Source: Bradyrhizobium sp. WSM1743 (GTDB lineage: Bacteria > Pseudomonadota > Alphaproteobacteria > Rhizobiales > Xanthobacteraceae). From it: a stretch of 64,000 nt of DNA. Position numbers and translations under genes: made by a program. The DNA is taken from contig NZ_AXAZ01000009.1 in assembly GCF_000473065.1 (NCBI RefSeq), positions 62,001 through 126,000 of the forward strand, written 5' to 3'. Every line of letters starts with the position of its first letter. Position 1 is the stretch's first letter. Of this stretch, positions 25,578 to 34,117 are shown one piece after another. Below the pieces are notes generated by a model. The model did not search any database. It was not told where the DNA came from and was given only the letters and a program-made list of their open reading frames with translations.

Positions 25578-25756
25578 TCCAATCCCGGACGAGGTGCTTC
25601 GGCGTGGCGGGGGTTATAGGTAACAAAGCGCGTGAGGGGAAGCCTTGAAGGGCCTCAGGGGAGGGGTCAAGCACCTCATCCAGTGCGCAAAAACCTGTGC
25701 GGAAACTACGGAAATTGCTTGTTAACCAGTCCGAAGCATGGCCGCCGGCCGCATGC

Positions 25757-25784
25757 AAAAGGGGCGGGCATCGCTGCCCGCCCC
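25757..25784 (-). terminator. Intrinsic terminator after the DUF1236 gene
   Basis: On the minus strand GGGGCGGGCA, loop GCG and TGCCCGCCCC are followed by TTTT (25760-25757). A ten-pair perfect stem 22 bases past the DUF1236 stop. Confidence 0.85.
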
Positions 25785-25806
25785 AAGAGGTTGCCGTCAT
25801 CCGGCC

Positions 25807-26610
25807 TTAGACGTTCAGGACCGCCACGATCTCGTAGGTGTCCGGATTGATGATCACGATTTCTTCCTTGACCAGAATGTACTTATAGCTCCGCCATTCC
25901 GGATAGATCGTCACGACCCGGGACGGCAGGGCGTGAAGGGTAATGCCCTCACGCGGGATGCGGGTGCCGACCGAAATGTTGAAGTTCACATTGGTCACGG
26001 GCGCCACCTTCTCCTCGCGGATCACCGAGGTGATCTGCGTGCGCTGCTCGGTCGAGAGCTTGGCGGCCGCGCCAGCCTGGCCGGTCGTCGTCTGCGACCG
26101 CTCGGTCCCGGTCTGGGTCTGGGTCTGGCTCTGGGAACCCTGGTGGCCAGGCGCATTCATACCGCTGCGGTCTTCCTGACCTTGCTGACCTTGGGCCTTC
26201 ATGTCCTTGCTACCCTTGGTCTCGGTTTCCTTGCTCATGCTACCCTTGGTCTTCTCGTCGCTCCGCGGGCTCTGGCCGACCGTCGACGACTTCTCCGACT
26301 GCGTCGACTTCTCACGCGTCGCACCCGGCTGGTCCTTGTTCATCTTGTCGGACTGAGTCGACTTGTCCTGAGCGCTCGGCTGATCCTTCATGCCGCCGGC
26401 CTGACCGACCGTTCCCTTGTCATGCTTATCTTGCTTGTCCATGGACTCTTGCTTGCCCATGGAGCCGCTGCGCTCGCCAGAAGGCTGCGTGCTGTGCTGG
26501 GTCTGCTGGCCACTCCCGTAGTCCTTGGTTCCGGTTCCTTGCGCATTGGCGAAACCGGTGCCGGCGATCAGCGCCAAGGCTGCAACCGAGACCAAAAAGC
26601 GATTAGTCAT
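25807..26610 (-). CDS. Exported DUF1236-domain protein with long low-complexity linker
   Basis: 267 residues. Signal peptide MTNRFLVSVAALALIAGTGFANA/Q, then about 150 residues that are almost only Ser, Thr, Gln, Lys, Asp, Gly and Met, with repeated KSTQS(D/E)K and MxKQxxxDKQDKHDKG units. A C-terminal DUF1236 domain follows from about residue 185: LSTEQRTQITSVIREEKVAPVTNVNFNISVG, then the second half PSRVVTIYPEWRSYKYILVKEEIVIINPDTYEIVAVL. DUF1236 proteins are frequent in Bradyrhizobium; the fold is thought to be periplasmic. The linker is hydrophilic and probably disordered. Monocistronic with its own terminator. Function unknown. Confidence 0.85.
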   Translation of the reverse strand: MTNRFLVSVAALALIAGTGFANAQGTGTKDYGSGQQTQHSTQPSGERSGSMGKQESMDKQDKHDKGTVGQAGGMKDQPSAQDKSTQSDKMNKDQPGATREKSTQSEKSSTVGQSPRSDEKTKGSMSKETETKGSKDMKAQGQQGQEDRSGMNAPGHQGSQSQTQTQTGTERSQTTTGQAGAAAKLSTEQRTQITSVIREEKVAPVTNVNFNISVGTRIPREGITLHALPSRVVTIYPEWRSYKYILVKEEIVIINPDTYEIVAVLNV

Positions 26611-26775
26611 TTGAACCTCTCCTCACGTGATTTCTTTGCGTCATTGCCCGCGCCGACAACGAAAGGAGAGCGCGGTCGTTCCGAAATCCAGGAGGTTCCG
26701 ACGAGCTTTGTTTGTTGAACGCCGGATGAACGGTCCCGCCCCGACCGCGACAAACCGCGACGGTCCGAACCGCGC

Positions 26776-26807
26776 AAAAAAGAAGCCGGCTGTGGGCCGG
26801 CCTCTTT
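26776..26807 (-). terminator. Intrinsic terminator after the DsbA-like gene
   Basis: On the minus strand AGGCCGGC, a short CCACA loop and GCCGGCTT, then C and six T (26781-26776). It lies 20 bases past the stop at 26827. Confidence 0.8.
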
Positions 26808-26826
26808 CAACGTAATGTCGTGTCGC

Positions 26827-27594
26827 TCAGCAGGTCGCCTTGCCGCAGCGGGCAATGCCGATCTTTTCCCTGAGGCTTTCGACGCCGACAGCGCCGATCA
26901 CGATCTGCTTGCCGATCACGTAGCTCGGCGTGCCGTTCATGCCCATCGCCTCGGCAAGCTTGAAGTTCTCCTCGATGGTGGCGCGCACTTCGGGGCTGGC
27001 GATGTCCTTCTCGATTCTCGCGGTGTCGAGGCCGGCCTCCTTCGCCGCCTGAATCGCGCGGGCCTTGTCGGCGGCGCCGCGGCCGCCGAGCAGCTTCTGG
27101 TGGAAGTCGAGATATTTCTTGCCGGAGGGGTCCTGCATGCGCACGGCGACTGCGACCTGGGCCGCTTCGACCGACCCCTGGCTCAGCACCGGAAACTCCT
27201 TCAGCACGACCTTCAGCTTCGGATCGCTCTTCATGAGATCGAGCATGTCGCCCATGGCGCGTTTGCAGTAGCCGCAATTGTAGTCGAAGAACTCGACGAA
27301 AGTGACGTCGCCGTCCTTGTTGCCGAGCACGACCTGGCGCGGCGAGTTGAAGATCGCGTCAGCGTTCTGTGCGATGCTGGCCTCGTGCTTCTGCGTTTCG
27401 GCCGCGGCCTGGCGCTTGCTGAGCTCGGCCATGGCCTCCTCGAGCACCTCGGGGTGGCTGACGAGATAGTTCTTGATGATCGCCTCGATGTCGGTGCGCT
27501 GGCTATCGGAGAAACCGTCGGCCGCGGCGGGCACGGCTGCGCCGAGCATGGCGAGCGCAAACAATGCAGGAGCAAGCAGGCGCAGCGAAGGCAT
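26827..27594 (-). CDS. Periplasmic DsbA-family thiol oxidoreductase
   Basis: 255 residues. Signal peptide (MPSLRLLAPALFALAMLGAAVPAAA/D), a helical N-terminal region (residues 30-85) as in Com1-like and ScsC-like proteins that oligomerise, then a thioredoxin fold with the active site CGYC (VEFFDYNCGYCKRAM) and the cis-Pro loop GTPSYVIG. The dipeptide GY between the cysteines is found in DsbA/DsbG-like isomerases and copper-linked ScsC proteins. Two extra Cys near the C-terminus (ARCGKATC) are unusual. Acts on disulfides of exported proteins. In several Rhizobiales a DsbA-like gene sits near aroQ-accBC and an M48 protease, as here. Confidence 0.9.
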   Translation of the reverse strand: MPSLRLLAPALFALAMLGAAVPAAADGFSDSQRTDIEAIIKNYLVSHPEVLEEAMAELSKRQAAAETQKHEASIAQNADAIFNSPRQVVLGNKDGDVTFVEFFDYNCGYCKRAMGDMLDLMKSDPKLKVVLKEFPVLSQGSVEAAQVAVAVRMQDPSGKKYLDFHQKLLGGRGAADKARAIQAAKEAGLDTARIEKDIASPEVRATIEENFKLAEAMGMNGTPSYVIGKQIVIGAVGVESLREKIGIARCGKATC

Positions 27595-27691
27595 AGCAAA
27601 TCCTCTTATTCAAAGCAGGTTTCGAGAAACGTCCCGGTGGACTTGAGCTCGGTGTCGTGACGTCGTGGTATCGGGCGTCGTTCGAGTTGCG

Positions 27692-29092
27692 TCAGTTGCG
27701 CGGCGGCTTCGCCGCCACGATGTCGTCGGCCTTGACCCATCCGGGTGTGCCGACGGCGAAACGGGTTTTCGCGCGCGTAGCAAGCTCGCGGGCGGTCTTG
27801 TTGTCGCCGCGCAGGTAAGCGGCCTGGGCCGAGGCGAGATCTGCCTCGGCATAGTCTCCCTTCCGGCCGTAGGCCATCGCGAGCTGGGTATAGCCGAGCG
27901 CCGCCTCGGGCTCTCGCGCCACCGCAGCGCGGAGAATCCGAACGGCTTCGTCCGTGTAGGCTTTATTATCGGTTCCAACCAGAGCCTGCCCAAGTAACAT
28001 CTCGATGAGGGGGGCGTTGTTCGAGAGTGCGGCGGCCTTGCGCAGGGGAGCGACCGCTTCGGCCGGCTTGCCGCTTTCCAAGAGCGCCTGACCGCGCACC
28101 TCGTAGAAGTACGGGTTGTTCGGCTGAACCTGGATCAGCGCGTCGATCTGGGAGAGCGCGCTTCGCAAATCGCCATGCAGATAGGTGCTGATCGCGCGGG
28201 CATAGCGCGCCGGCAGGCTGTCGTTGGTTTGGGGATAGCGGCGGTACACCGTCTCCGGCCGCTCCATGAAGGCGGAGATCTTGGCGCGGACCATGTCGTG
28301 CCGGAGCTGAAGCGCGGGATCGTCCTTCTTGTTCCAATAAGGGCTGGAGCCGGCGAATTCCTGAAGCGCGGCGACGCGCTCGGCCGGCATCGGATGCGAC
28401 TGGAGATAGGGATCGGCGCCGCGCGAAGCGAACAGGCTCTCGCTGGTGAAGCGCTTGAAGGTCTCGTACATGCCCTTCGGCGATTGCTGGGTCGCAGTCA
28501 GGAATTTCACGCCGGCGCGGTCGGCGTTCTCCTCCTGCTGGCGCTGGTAGGACAACAGCGTACGGCGGATCATCTCCTGCGGCGCAGCGATCGCGGCCGC
28601 GCCGGCATTGGCCAGACCATTGTTGCCGGCGCTCGAGCTGCGGGTGCTGCCGGCCGCGATCGCGCCGGCGCCGAGCAGCATCGCGATGATCATCTGAGTC
28701 TGAGCCGTGGCGAGCTGCTCGCGCAGCTTGGACAGATGGCCGCCTGCCAGATGCCCGGTCTCGTGCGCGAGCACGCCGATGATCTGGTTCGGCGTTTCCG
28801 ACTGGAGGATCGCACCCCAATTGACGAAGATGCGGCGGCCGTCCGCGACGAATGCGTTGAACGAGCCGTCGTTGATGATCACCATCTGGATGTTCTGCTT
28901 CTCCAGGCCCGCGACGCGGAGGATCGGGCGCGTGTATTCGCGCAGCAGCTGCTCGGTCTCGGTATCGCGCAGGACCGGCGGCCCCTTGGCCTGTGCCCGC
29001 GCGGCCGAGAACGGCGTCAGCGCGATCGCCGTGGCCGTGACGAGGGCGGTGAGGGCGGAGGCCTTCTGGCGCAATGCGATCTGGAGCAACAT
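27692..29092 (-). CDS. Periplasmic M48 metalloprotease with TPR repeats (BepA-like)
   Basis: 466 residues. Signal peptide (ALVTATAIALTPFSAARA/Q). Peptidase M48 domain with the zinc motif HETGH (GVLAHETGHLAGGHL) and the third ligand region ENADRAGVKFL. A hydrophobic Gly/Ala segment (IIAMLLGAGAIAAGS) follows the motif. From about residue 290 come TPR-like repeats (NPYFYEVRGQALLESGKPAEAV; ALGYTQLAMAYGRKGDYAEADLASAQAAYLRGD). The same arrangement in E. coli BepA degrades or assists outer-membrane proteins such as LptD. Divergent from the aminotransferase at 29286. Confidence 0.92.
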   Translation of the reverse strand: MLLQIALRQKASALTALVTATAIALTPFSAARAQAKGPPVLRDTETEQLLREYTRPILRVAGLEKQNIQMVIINDGSFNAFVADGRRIFVNWGAILQSETPNQIIGVLAHETGHLAGGHLSKLREQLATAQTQMIIAMLLGAGAIAAGSTRSSSAGNNGLANAGAAAIAAPQEMIRRTLLSYQRQQEENADRAGVKFLTATQQSPKGMYETFKRFTSESLFASRGADPYLQSHPMPAERVAALQEFAGSSPYWNKKDDPALQLRHDMVRAKISAFMERPETVYRRYPQTNDSLPARYARAISTYLHGDLRSALSQIDALIQVQPNNPYFYEVRGQALLESGKPAEAVAPLRKAAALSNNAPLIEMLLGQALVGTDNKAYTDEAVRILRAAVAREPEAALGYTQLAMAYGRKGDYAEADLASAQAAYLRGDNKTARELATRAKTRFAVGTPGWVKADDIVAAKPPRN

Positions 29093-29285
29093 CGAGCGGT
29101 CTGGGTCAAACGGTCTTGGTCAAGCAGTTTCGTGATTGGTTTTGGCGATTGGCGGCGGACCGGATACGCGATATGCCCTTGTAAGCCGTGCCCTTTATGA
29201 GCCGTACAATGCGGCCAGTCTGGGGCGCAAGCGCCCCGTTCTTGAGGACCGGACGGATCGGTCCGCCAGCGAATAGCAGAAATCG

Positions 29286-30473
29286 ATGCACGATGCGACA
29301 TTGAGGAACCGGTTGGGGCAGTGGCTTGAGCCCTCCCGCCGCAGCGATGTTCCCCCGTTCATGGTGATGGACGTCATGGCCGCGGCGGCCCGAATCGAGG
29401 CCGCAGGTGGTCATGTCATCCACATGGAGGTCGGCCAGCCCGCGGCCGGCGCGCCCAAGACCGCGATTGTGGCCGCCCATGCCGCGCTCGAGGCCGGGCG
29501 TATCGATTATACCTCCGCGCTTGGCATCCCCAGTTTGCGCGCGCGCATCGCGCGCCATTATCGCGATGCCCATGGTTGCGACGTCAGCCCTGAGCGGATC
29601 GTGGTGACGACCGGCTCCTCCGGCGGATTCATCCTGGCCTTCCTGTCGATGTTCGAGCCGGGCGACCGCGTCGCCGTGACGGTGCCGGGCTATCCGCCTT
29701 ATCGCCACATCCTCACCGCGCTCGGTTGCGAGCCGGTGCTGATCGAGACCACCAATGACACGCGCCATGCGCTGACCGGCGAGGCGCTGCTCGCCGCCCA
29801 TCGCAAGGGGCCGCTGAAGGGCGTGCTGGTCGGCAGCCCCGCCAATCCGACGGGCACGATGATGTCCCGCGAAGCGCTCGCCGGCCTCATTGCAGCCGCG
29901 GAAGACGCAGGCATCCGCTTCATCTCGGACGAGATCTATCACGGGCTCGATTATGCGTTTCCGGCGGTCACCGCGGCCGCGCTCTCCGAGCACGCAGTCG
30001 TGATCAACTCGTTCTCGAAGTATTTTTGCATGACGGGCTGGCGCGTCGGCTGGATGGTCGTGCCCGAGATCCTGGTGCGGCCGATCGAGCGGCTGCAGCA
30101 GAACCTCTCGATCTCGGTGCCGTCGCTGTCGCAGATCGCGGCAGAGGCTGCCTTCGACGGCGCGGCCGAGATGGAGGAGATCAAGCACGGCTACCAGGAA
30201 AACCGGCGCATCTTGATCGAGGGATTGCCGAAAGCGGGCCTTGCCAAGTTTCTGCCGGCCGATGGTGCATTTTATCTCTATGCCGACGTCTCGGACTTCA
30301 CCTCCGACAGTTTCGAGTTCGCCAAGCAGATGCTGGAGCAGGCGCATGTTGCGGCAACGCCAGGCCTCGATTTCGATCCGATCCATGGCCGTTCATTCAT
30401 ACGGTTTTCCTATGCCCGCTCGCTCGATGAGATGCGGGAGGCAGTTGACCGGATCGCTCACTGGCTTAAATAG
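29286..30473 (+). CDS. PLP-dependent class I/II aminotransferase
   Basis: 395 residues, fold type I. Substrate-side GQPAAGAPK, the cofactor loop TTGSSGGFILAF, NPTG motif (SPANPTGTMMSREAL), SDEIYHGLDY, the Schiff-base lysine in SFSKYFCMTGWRVGW and the Arg in RSFIRFSYAR that binds the substrate carboxylate. Likely an aspartate/aromatic-type enzyme; the substrate cannot be fixed from sequence. Starts at ATG 29286 (MHDATLRNRLGQWLEP). bioY follows 33 bases later and may share the transcript. Confidence 0.9.
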   Translation: MHDATLRNRLGQWLEPSRRSDVPPFMVMDVMAAAARIEAAGGHVIHMEVGQPAAGAPKTAIVAAHAALEAGRIDYTSALGIPSLRARIARHYRDAHGCDVSPERIVVTTGSSGGFILAFLSMFEPGDRVAVTVPGYPPYRHILTALGCEPVLIETTNDTRHALTGEALLAAHRKGPLKGVLVGSPANPTGTMMSREALAGLIAAAEDAGIRFISDEIYHGLDYAFPAVTAAALSEHAVVINSFSKYFCMTGWRVGWMVVPEILVRPIERLQQNLSISVPSLSQIAAEAAFDGAAEMEEIKHGYQENRRILIEGLPKAGLAKFLPADGAFYLYADVSDFTSDSFEFAKQMLEQAHVAATPGLDFDPIHGRSFIRFSYARSLDEMREAVDRIAHWLK

Positions 30474-30506
30474 CCGCCAGTTTTCGATAGCCTTCCGGAG
30501 TTCAAC

Positions 30507-31121
30507 TTGTCAGACCGTTCCGTACCGTCCGCCGCCGCCCCACATTCTTCTCTCGCCGCGTTGATGTGGCCGACCCGGCCGGGCGAAGCCGTCGGCGGCT
30601 TTCGCGCCTTCGTGCTGATCGCGCTCGGCACAGCGTTGATGGCGCTGTCAGCCAAGGTGAACTTGCCGCTGCCTTATGTGCCGATGACGCTGCAGACGCT
30701 GGTGGTGCTGATGATCGGCGCTGCCTATGGCTGGCGCCTTGGCAGCGCAACCATGATCGCTTACCTCGCGGAGGGCGCGATCGGGCTGCCGGTGTTCGCC
30801 GGTCCCGTGGGTGGGATCGCACCGCTGGTCGGCCCGACCGCGGGCTATCTCTTCGGCTTCGTGCTGGCCGCATTGATGACCGGCTGGCTCGCCGAGCGCG
30901 GCTGGGATCGCAACGTGACGCTGCTGTTTGCGGCGATGGCTGTGGGCCACATCGTCATTCTCGCGACCGGGTTCGGCTGGCTGGCATTCGGCCTTGGTCT
31001 CGGCGCCGCAAAGGCCTGGCAGGTCGGCATCGTTCCGTTCATTGCGGCCTCACTGGTCAAGAATGCGCTCGGCGCGACCCTGATGCCGGCGGCCCGCCGG
31101 ATTGTCGAGCGTCGCGGGTAA
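30507..31121 (+). CDS. bioY: Biotin transporter substrate-binding subunit BioY
   Basis: 204 residues with six hydrophobic helices, the S component of an ECF-type biotin importer. Family motifs: LGTALMALSAKVNLPLPYVPMTLQTL, LAEGAIGLPVFAG, GPTAGYLFGFVLAA and the C-terminal FIAASLVKNALGA. Uses a TTG start at 30507 with CCGGAG six bases before it; no closer ATG fits. No bioM/bioN genes are next to it; solitary BioY proteins can import biotin alone or borrow a shared ECF module. I saw no clear BioR box upstream. Biotin is needed by AccB (24580). Confidence 0.94.
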   Translation: MSDRSVPSAAAPHSSLAALMWPTRPGEAVGGFRAFVLIALGTALMALSAKVNLPLPYVPMTLQTLVVLMIGAAYGWRLGSATMIAYLAEGAIGLPVFAGPVGGIAPLVGPTAGYLFGFVLAALMTGWLAERGWDRNVTLLFAAMAVGHIVILATGFGWLAFGLGLGAAKAWQVGIVPFIAASLVKNALGATLMPAARRIVERRG

Positions 31122-31152
31122 AACGCGCCATCGCGCGCAGTTCCAATTGACA

Positions 31153-31189
31153 GGGCCGGCCAAGTTGATCTTGGCTGGCCCAGTGTTTT
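31153..31189 (+). terminator. Hairpin between bioY and dctA
   Basis: GGGCCGGCCAAG (31153-31164), loop TTGAT, CTTGGCTGGCCC (31170-31181): a twelve-pair stem with one G-T pair, followed by AGTGTTTT. It probably ends the bioY transcript. It lies close enough to the dctA ribosome-binding site (31191) to affect its translation too. Confidence 0.65.
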
Positions 31190-31206
31190 GAGGGGGAGTG
31201 AAACCG

Positions 31207-32541
31207 ATGACGACGACAACGATGGCGGGGGCGCCGGTCGCGCCGCCTGTCGCCAAGCCGTGGTACAAAGTCCTCTACGTCCAGGTGCTGATCGCCATCG
31301 TGCTCGGCGCCATCGTCGGCTGGCTGTGGCCCTCGCTCGCTACCAACGAGTGGATCAAGGCGCTCGGCGACGGCTTCATCAAGCTGATCAAGATGGTGAT
31401 CGCCCCGATCATCTTCTGCACCGTCGTCTCCGGCATCGCGCACATCCAGGACGCCAAGAAGGTCGGCCGCATCGGCGTCAAGGCGCTGGTCTATTTCGAG
31501 GTCGTCTCCACCTTCGCGCTGGTGATCGGCCTCATTGTCGGCAATCTCGTCAAGCCGGGCTCCGGCTTCGGCAATGCGGCGGCAAGTGCGGAGGCGGTTT
31601 CCAAGTTTGCGGACCAGGCCAAGGCGCAGAAGTCCGTCGACTTCGTGCTGCACATCATTCCGGACACCGTGGTCGGCGCCTTCGCGCAAGGTGAGATCCT
31701 TCAGGTGTTGCTGTTCGCGGTGCTGTTCGGCTTTGCCTTGATGAGCCTCGGTGAGCGTGGCCACACCATCCGCAGCTTCATCGACGACGCCGCGCACGCG
31801 GTGTTCGGCGTCATCTCGATCGTGATGCGCGCGGCGCCGATCGGCGCGTTCGGTGCGATGGCTTATACGATCGGCAAGTTCGGCACCGGCGCGATCCTCA
31901 ATCTGCTCGGCTTGATCGCGACGTTCTACGTCACGGCTGCGCTGTTCGTGTTCGTCGTGCTCGGCCTCATCGCGCGCATGGCGGGGTTCTCGATCTTCAA
32001 GTTCCTCGCCTATATCAAGGACGAGCTGCTGATCGTGCTCGGCACCTCGTCGTCGGAAAGCGCGCTGCCGTCCTTGATGGAGAAGCTGGAGCGGCTCGGC
32101 TGCTCCAAGTCGGTGGTCGGCCTCGTCGTGCCCACGGGCTACTCGTTCAACCTCGACGGCACCAACATCTACATGACGCTGGCGACGTTGTTCATCGCGC
32201 AGGCGCTCGGCGTCGATCTCTCCTTCGGCCAGCAGATGACCATCCTGGTGGTGGCGATGCTGACCTCGAAGGGCGCCTCCGGCATCACCGGCGCGGGCTT
32301 CATCACGCTCGCGGCGACGCTCGCGGTGGTCGACCCGCGCCTCGTGCCGGGCATGGCGATCGTGCTCGGCATCGACAAGTTCATGAGCGAGTGCCGCGCG
32401 CTGACCAATCTGTGCGGCAACGGCGTCGCCTGCGTGATCGTCGCCTGGTGGGAAGGCGAGCTCGACCGCGACAAGCTCAACACCAACCTCACCAAGCAGA
32501 TCGATCCGACCGACATGGAGACGGCGATCACCACGGACTGA
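31207..32541 (+). CDS. dctA: C4-dicarboxylate:cation symporter DctA
   Basis: About 444 residues, eight helices plus two re-entrant hairpins of the glutamate/dicarboxylate transporter fold. Motifs: the serine-rich loop [41 protein letters not shown] in helix 7, [17 protein letters not shown], and [23 protein letters not shown]. Imports succinate, malate and fumarate with protons or sodium; in rhizobia it feeds symbiotic nitrogen fixation. The frame starts at a GTG (31198), but AGGGGGAG at 31191-31198 is correctly spaced for the ATG at 31207, so I use that. No dctBD pair is adjacent and no good sigma-54 site precedes it. Confidence 0.96.
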   Translation: MTTTTMAGAPVAPPVAKPWYKVLYVQVLIAIVLGAIVGWLWPSLATNEWIKALGDGFIKLIKMVIAPIIFCTVVSGIAHIQDAKKVGRIGVKALVYFEVVSTFALVIGLIVGNLVKPGSGFGNAAASAEAVSKFADQAKAQKSVDFVLHIIPDTVVGAFAQGEILQVLLFAVLFGFALMSLGERGHTIRSFIDDAAHAVFGVISIVMRAAPIGAFGAMAYTIGKFGTGAILNLLGLIATFYVTAALFVFVVLGLIARMAGFSIFKFLAYIKDELLIVLGTSSSESALPSLMEKLERLGCSKSVVGLVVPTGYSFNLDGTNIYMTLATLFIAQALGVDLSFGQQMTILVVAMLTSKGASGITGAGFITLAATLAVVDPRLVPGMAIVLGIDKFMSECRALTNLCGNGVACVIVAWWEGELDRDKLNTNLTKQIDPTDMETAITTD

Positions 32542-32543
32542 TC

Positions 32544-32576
32544 AAGATCTGACAGCGCAACGCGCTGTCAGATCTT
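32544..32576. terminator. Perfect 15-bp hairpin after dctA
   Basis: AAGATCTGACAGCGC (32544-32558), loop AAC, and its exact complement (32562-32576) start three bases after the dctA stop. No T-run follows, so it may act as an mRNA 3' stabiliser or a rho-aided stop. Confidence 0.65.
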
Positions 32577-32670
32577 GAAGCAACAGGGTTGGTCGAGATC
32601 CTCGATCAGCCCTTTTTCTTTGAGGCTAATGCGCGATGAGGCTTGATCGCTGCAACGACGGAGGTGCGCA

Positions 32671-32807
32671 CCCTCTCCCGCTTGCGGGAGAGGGTGTTTC
32701 CGCAATGGGACAATCCCCTAGAGGAGACAGCCCTCACCCGGCGCTTCGCGCCGACCTCTCTCGCAAGCGGGAGAGGTGAACGAGCCGCGGCAATCGATTC
32801 AACCTAA
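32671..32807. repeat. Dispersed palindromic intergenic repeat, copy A
   Basis: CCCTCTCCCGC-TTGC-GGGAGAGGG opens the element and CCTCTCTCGCAAGCGGGAGAGG closes it, with GTTTCCGCAATGGGACAATCC in between. Copy B at 52263-52394 keeps the same order almost base for base. The right flank (GTGAACGAGCCGCGGCAATCGATTCAACCT) recurs inverted at 19147-19204. All copies lie next to gene ends. Confidence 0.75.
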
Positions 32808-32819
32808 AGCTATCGCGCT

Positions 32820-34052
32820 TTAGAACCGCTCGGGCCGGTATGGCGTCGGATCGACCGCCGGCGTCTCGCCGCTCATCATCTCCGCGAGCAGGCGTCCGGT
32901 CGCGGGGCCCAGCGTAAAGCCCTGGTGACCATGGCCGAAGTTCATCCAGAGGCCGGGGTGGCGCGGGGCGGGGCCGAGCACAGGCAGCATGTCGGGCGTG
33001 CAGGGCCTCGTGCCGAACCACGGATCTGGCTCGACCCCTTTGCCGAGGTCGATCAGCTCGCGTGCCGAGGCTTCGGCGCTGGCGAGCTGCACCGGTGTCG
33101 CGAGGGCGTCCGCGCCAGTCAATTCCGCGCCGGTGGTGATGCGGATTCCCTTGGCCATCGGGCCCATGGCGTAGCCACGGGCCTTGTCGACCAGCGGCAG
33201 GTCGAGCGACGCGCCGCCGCTATAATGCATGTGATAGCCGCGCTTGCGCACCAGCGGGATGCGATAGCCGAACTTGTACAACAGATCGGGCGACCACGGC
33301 CCGAGCGTCACGACGGCGTGGGGGGCATCGATGCGCCCCTGGTCGGTGTCGACCAACCAGCCGGTCGCGGTCTGTTGCAGCGACTGCGCATCGCCGAGCA
33401 CGATCCTGCCGCCGAGACGCTCGAACAACTCGGCATAGGCTGTGACCAGCGCGCCGGGATCGGACACGGTCCAGGTGTCGAGCCAATGGATGGCTCCCGG
33501 GAGATCATCGCGCAGGATCGGCTCGGCCTTGGCAAGCTCGCTCCCCGACAGCACGCTAAAGTTCACGCCGAATTCGCGCTGATCTTCCTCCGCAGCCTTG
33601 ATCGAGAGATCCAGTGAGGCGCGGTCGCGGTACAGCGCCCGGTAGCCGGCGCGGCGGACGAGATTGTCGGCATGCGCCTCGCGGATCAGGATGTCGTGCT
33701 CGGCCGTTGCGTAGGCGATCAGCCGTGCCCACGCCTCGATCGCCTCGCGATGCCGCTTCGGCGCCGAATGCCACCAGTAGCGGAGCAGGGGCTCGATGTG
33801 GAGATGGAGGGAGGAGAGGCTGTAGCGCACGTCGTTGGTGCGCCCGGTCGCGATCTTCAAGAGCGAAGCGAGATCGCGCGGCATCGGATAGGGCCGCACC
33901 GCTTCCGCCTGGATCATCCCGGCATTGCCGTAGCTGGTCTCGCGGCCCGGCTCCCTGCGATCGACCAGCGTGACCGACCAGCCGCGTTGCTGCAGATGCA
34001 GCGCGGCACCCACGCCCACCATGCCGCCGCCGAGAACGATCGCGCTTTGCAT
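32820..34052 (-). CDS. FAD-dependent amino-acid dehydrogenase (DadA-like)
   Basis: 410 residues. FAD-binding Rossmann motif at the very start (MQSAIVLGGGMVGVGAALHLQQRGWSVTLVDRREP split as G-G-G-M-V-G), the YGNAGMIQAEAVRPYPMP segment typical of DadA and glycine-oxidase relatives, and the C-terminal RPCTPDMLPVLGPAPRHPGLWMNFGHGHQGFTLGPATG (pieces), which closes the FAD site. Oxidises D-amino acids or similar, passing electrons to the membrane; substrate not certain. The frame is open to 34148, but homology starts at 34052, with GAGGT upstream. Divergence from rne is not the case: both read on the minus strand, separated by the rne terminator at 34074. Confidence 0.88.
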   Translation of the reverse strand: MQSAIVLGGGMVGVGAALHLQQRGWSVTLVDRREPGRETSYGNAGMIQAEAVRPYPMPRDLASLLKIATGRTNDVRYSLSSLHLHIEPLLRYWWHSAPKRHREAIEAWARLIAYATAEHDILIREAHADNLVRRAGYRALYRDRASLDLSIKAAEEDQREFGVNFSVLSGSELAKAEPILRDDLPGAIHWLDTWTVSDPGALVTAYAELFERLGGRIVLGDAQSLQQTATGWLVDTDQGRIDAPHAVVTLGPWSPDLLYKFGYRIPLVRKRGYHMHYSGGASLDLPLVDKARGYAMGPMAKGIRITTGAELTGADALATPVQLASAEASARELIDLGKGVEPDPWFGTRPCTPDMLPVLGPAPRHPGLWMNFGHGHQGFTLGPATGRLLAEMMSGETPAVDPTPYRPERF

Positions 34053-34073
34053 CGAAGCTGACCTCACCAAATC

Positions 34074-34100
34074 AAACCGCCCGGCTTGGCCGGGCGGTTT
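34074..34100 (-). terminator. Terminator of rne
   Basis: AAACCGCCCGGC (34074-34085) and GCCGGGCGGTTT (34089-34100) with a TTG loop: a perfect twelve-pair stem, 18 bases beyond the rne stop. Reading on the minus strand it ends in TTT GATTT. Symmetrical, so it can work in both directions. Confidence 0.8.
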
Positions 34101-34117
34101 CAACTCCATTGTTCCCC

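Noticed and set aside
31122..31206. Sigma-54 promoter for dctA
   Set aside because: TTGGCTGG lies before dctA but lacks a properly spaced -12 GC element, and no dctD is nearby.
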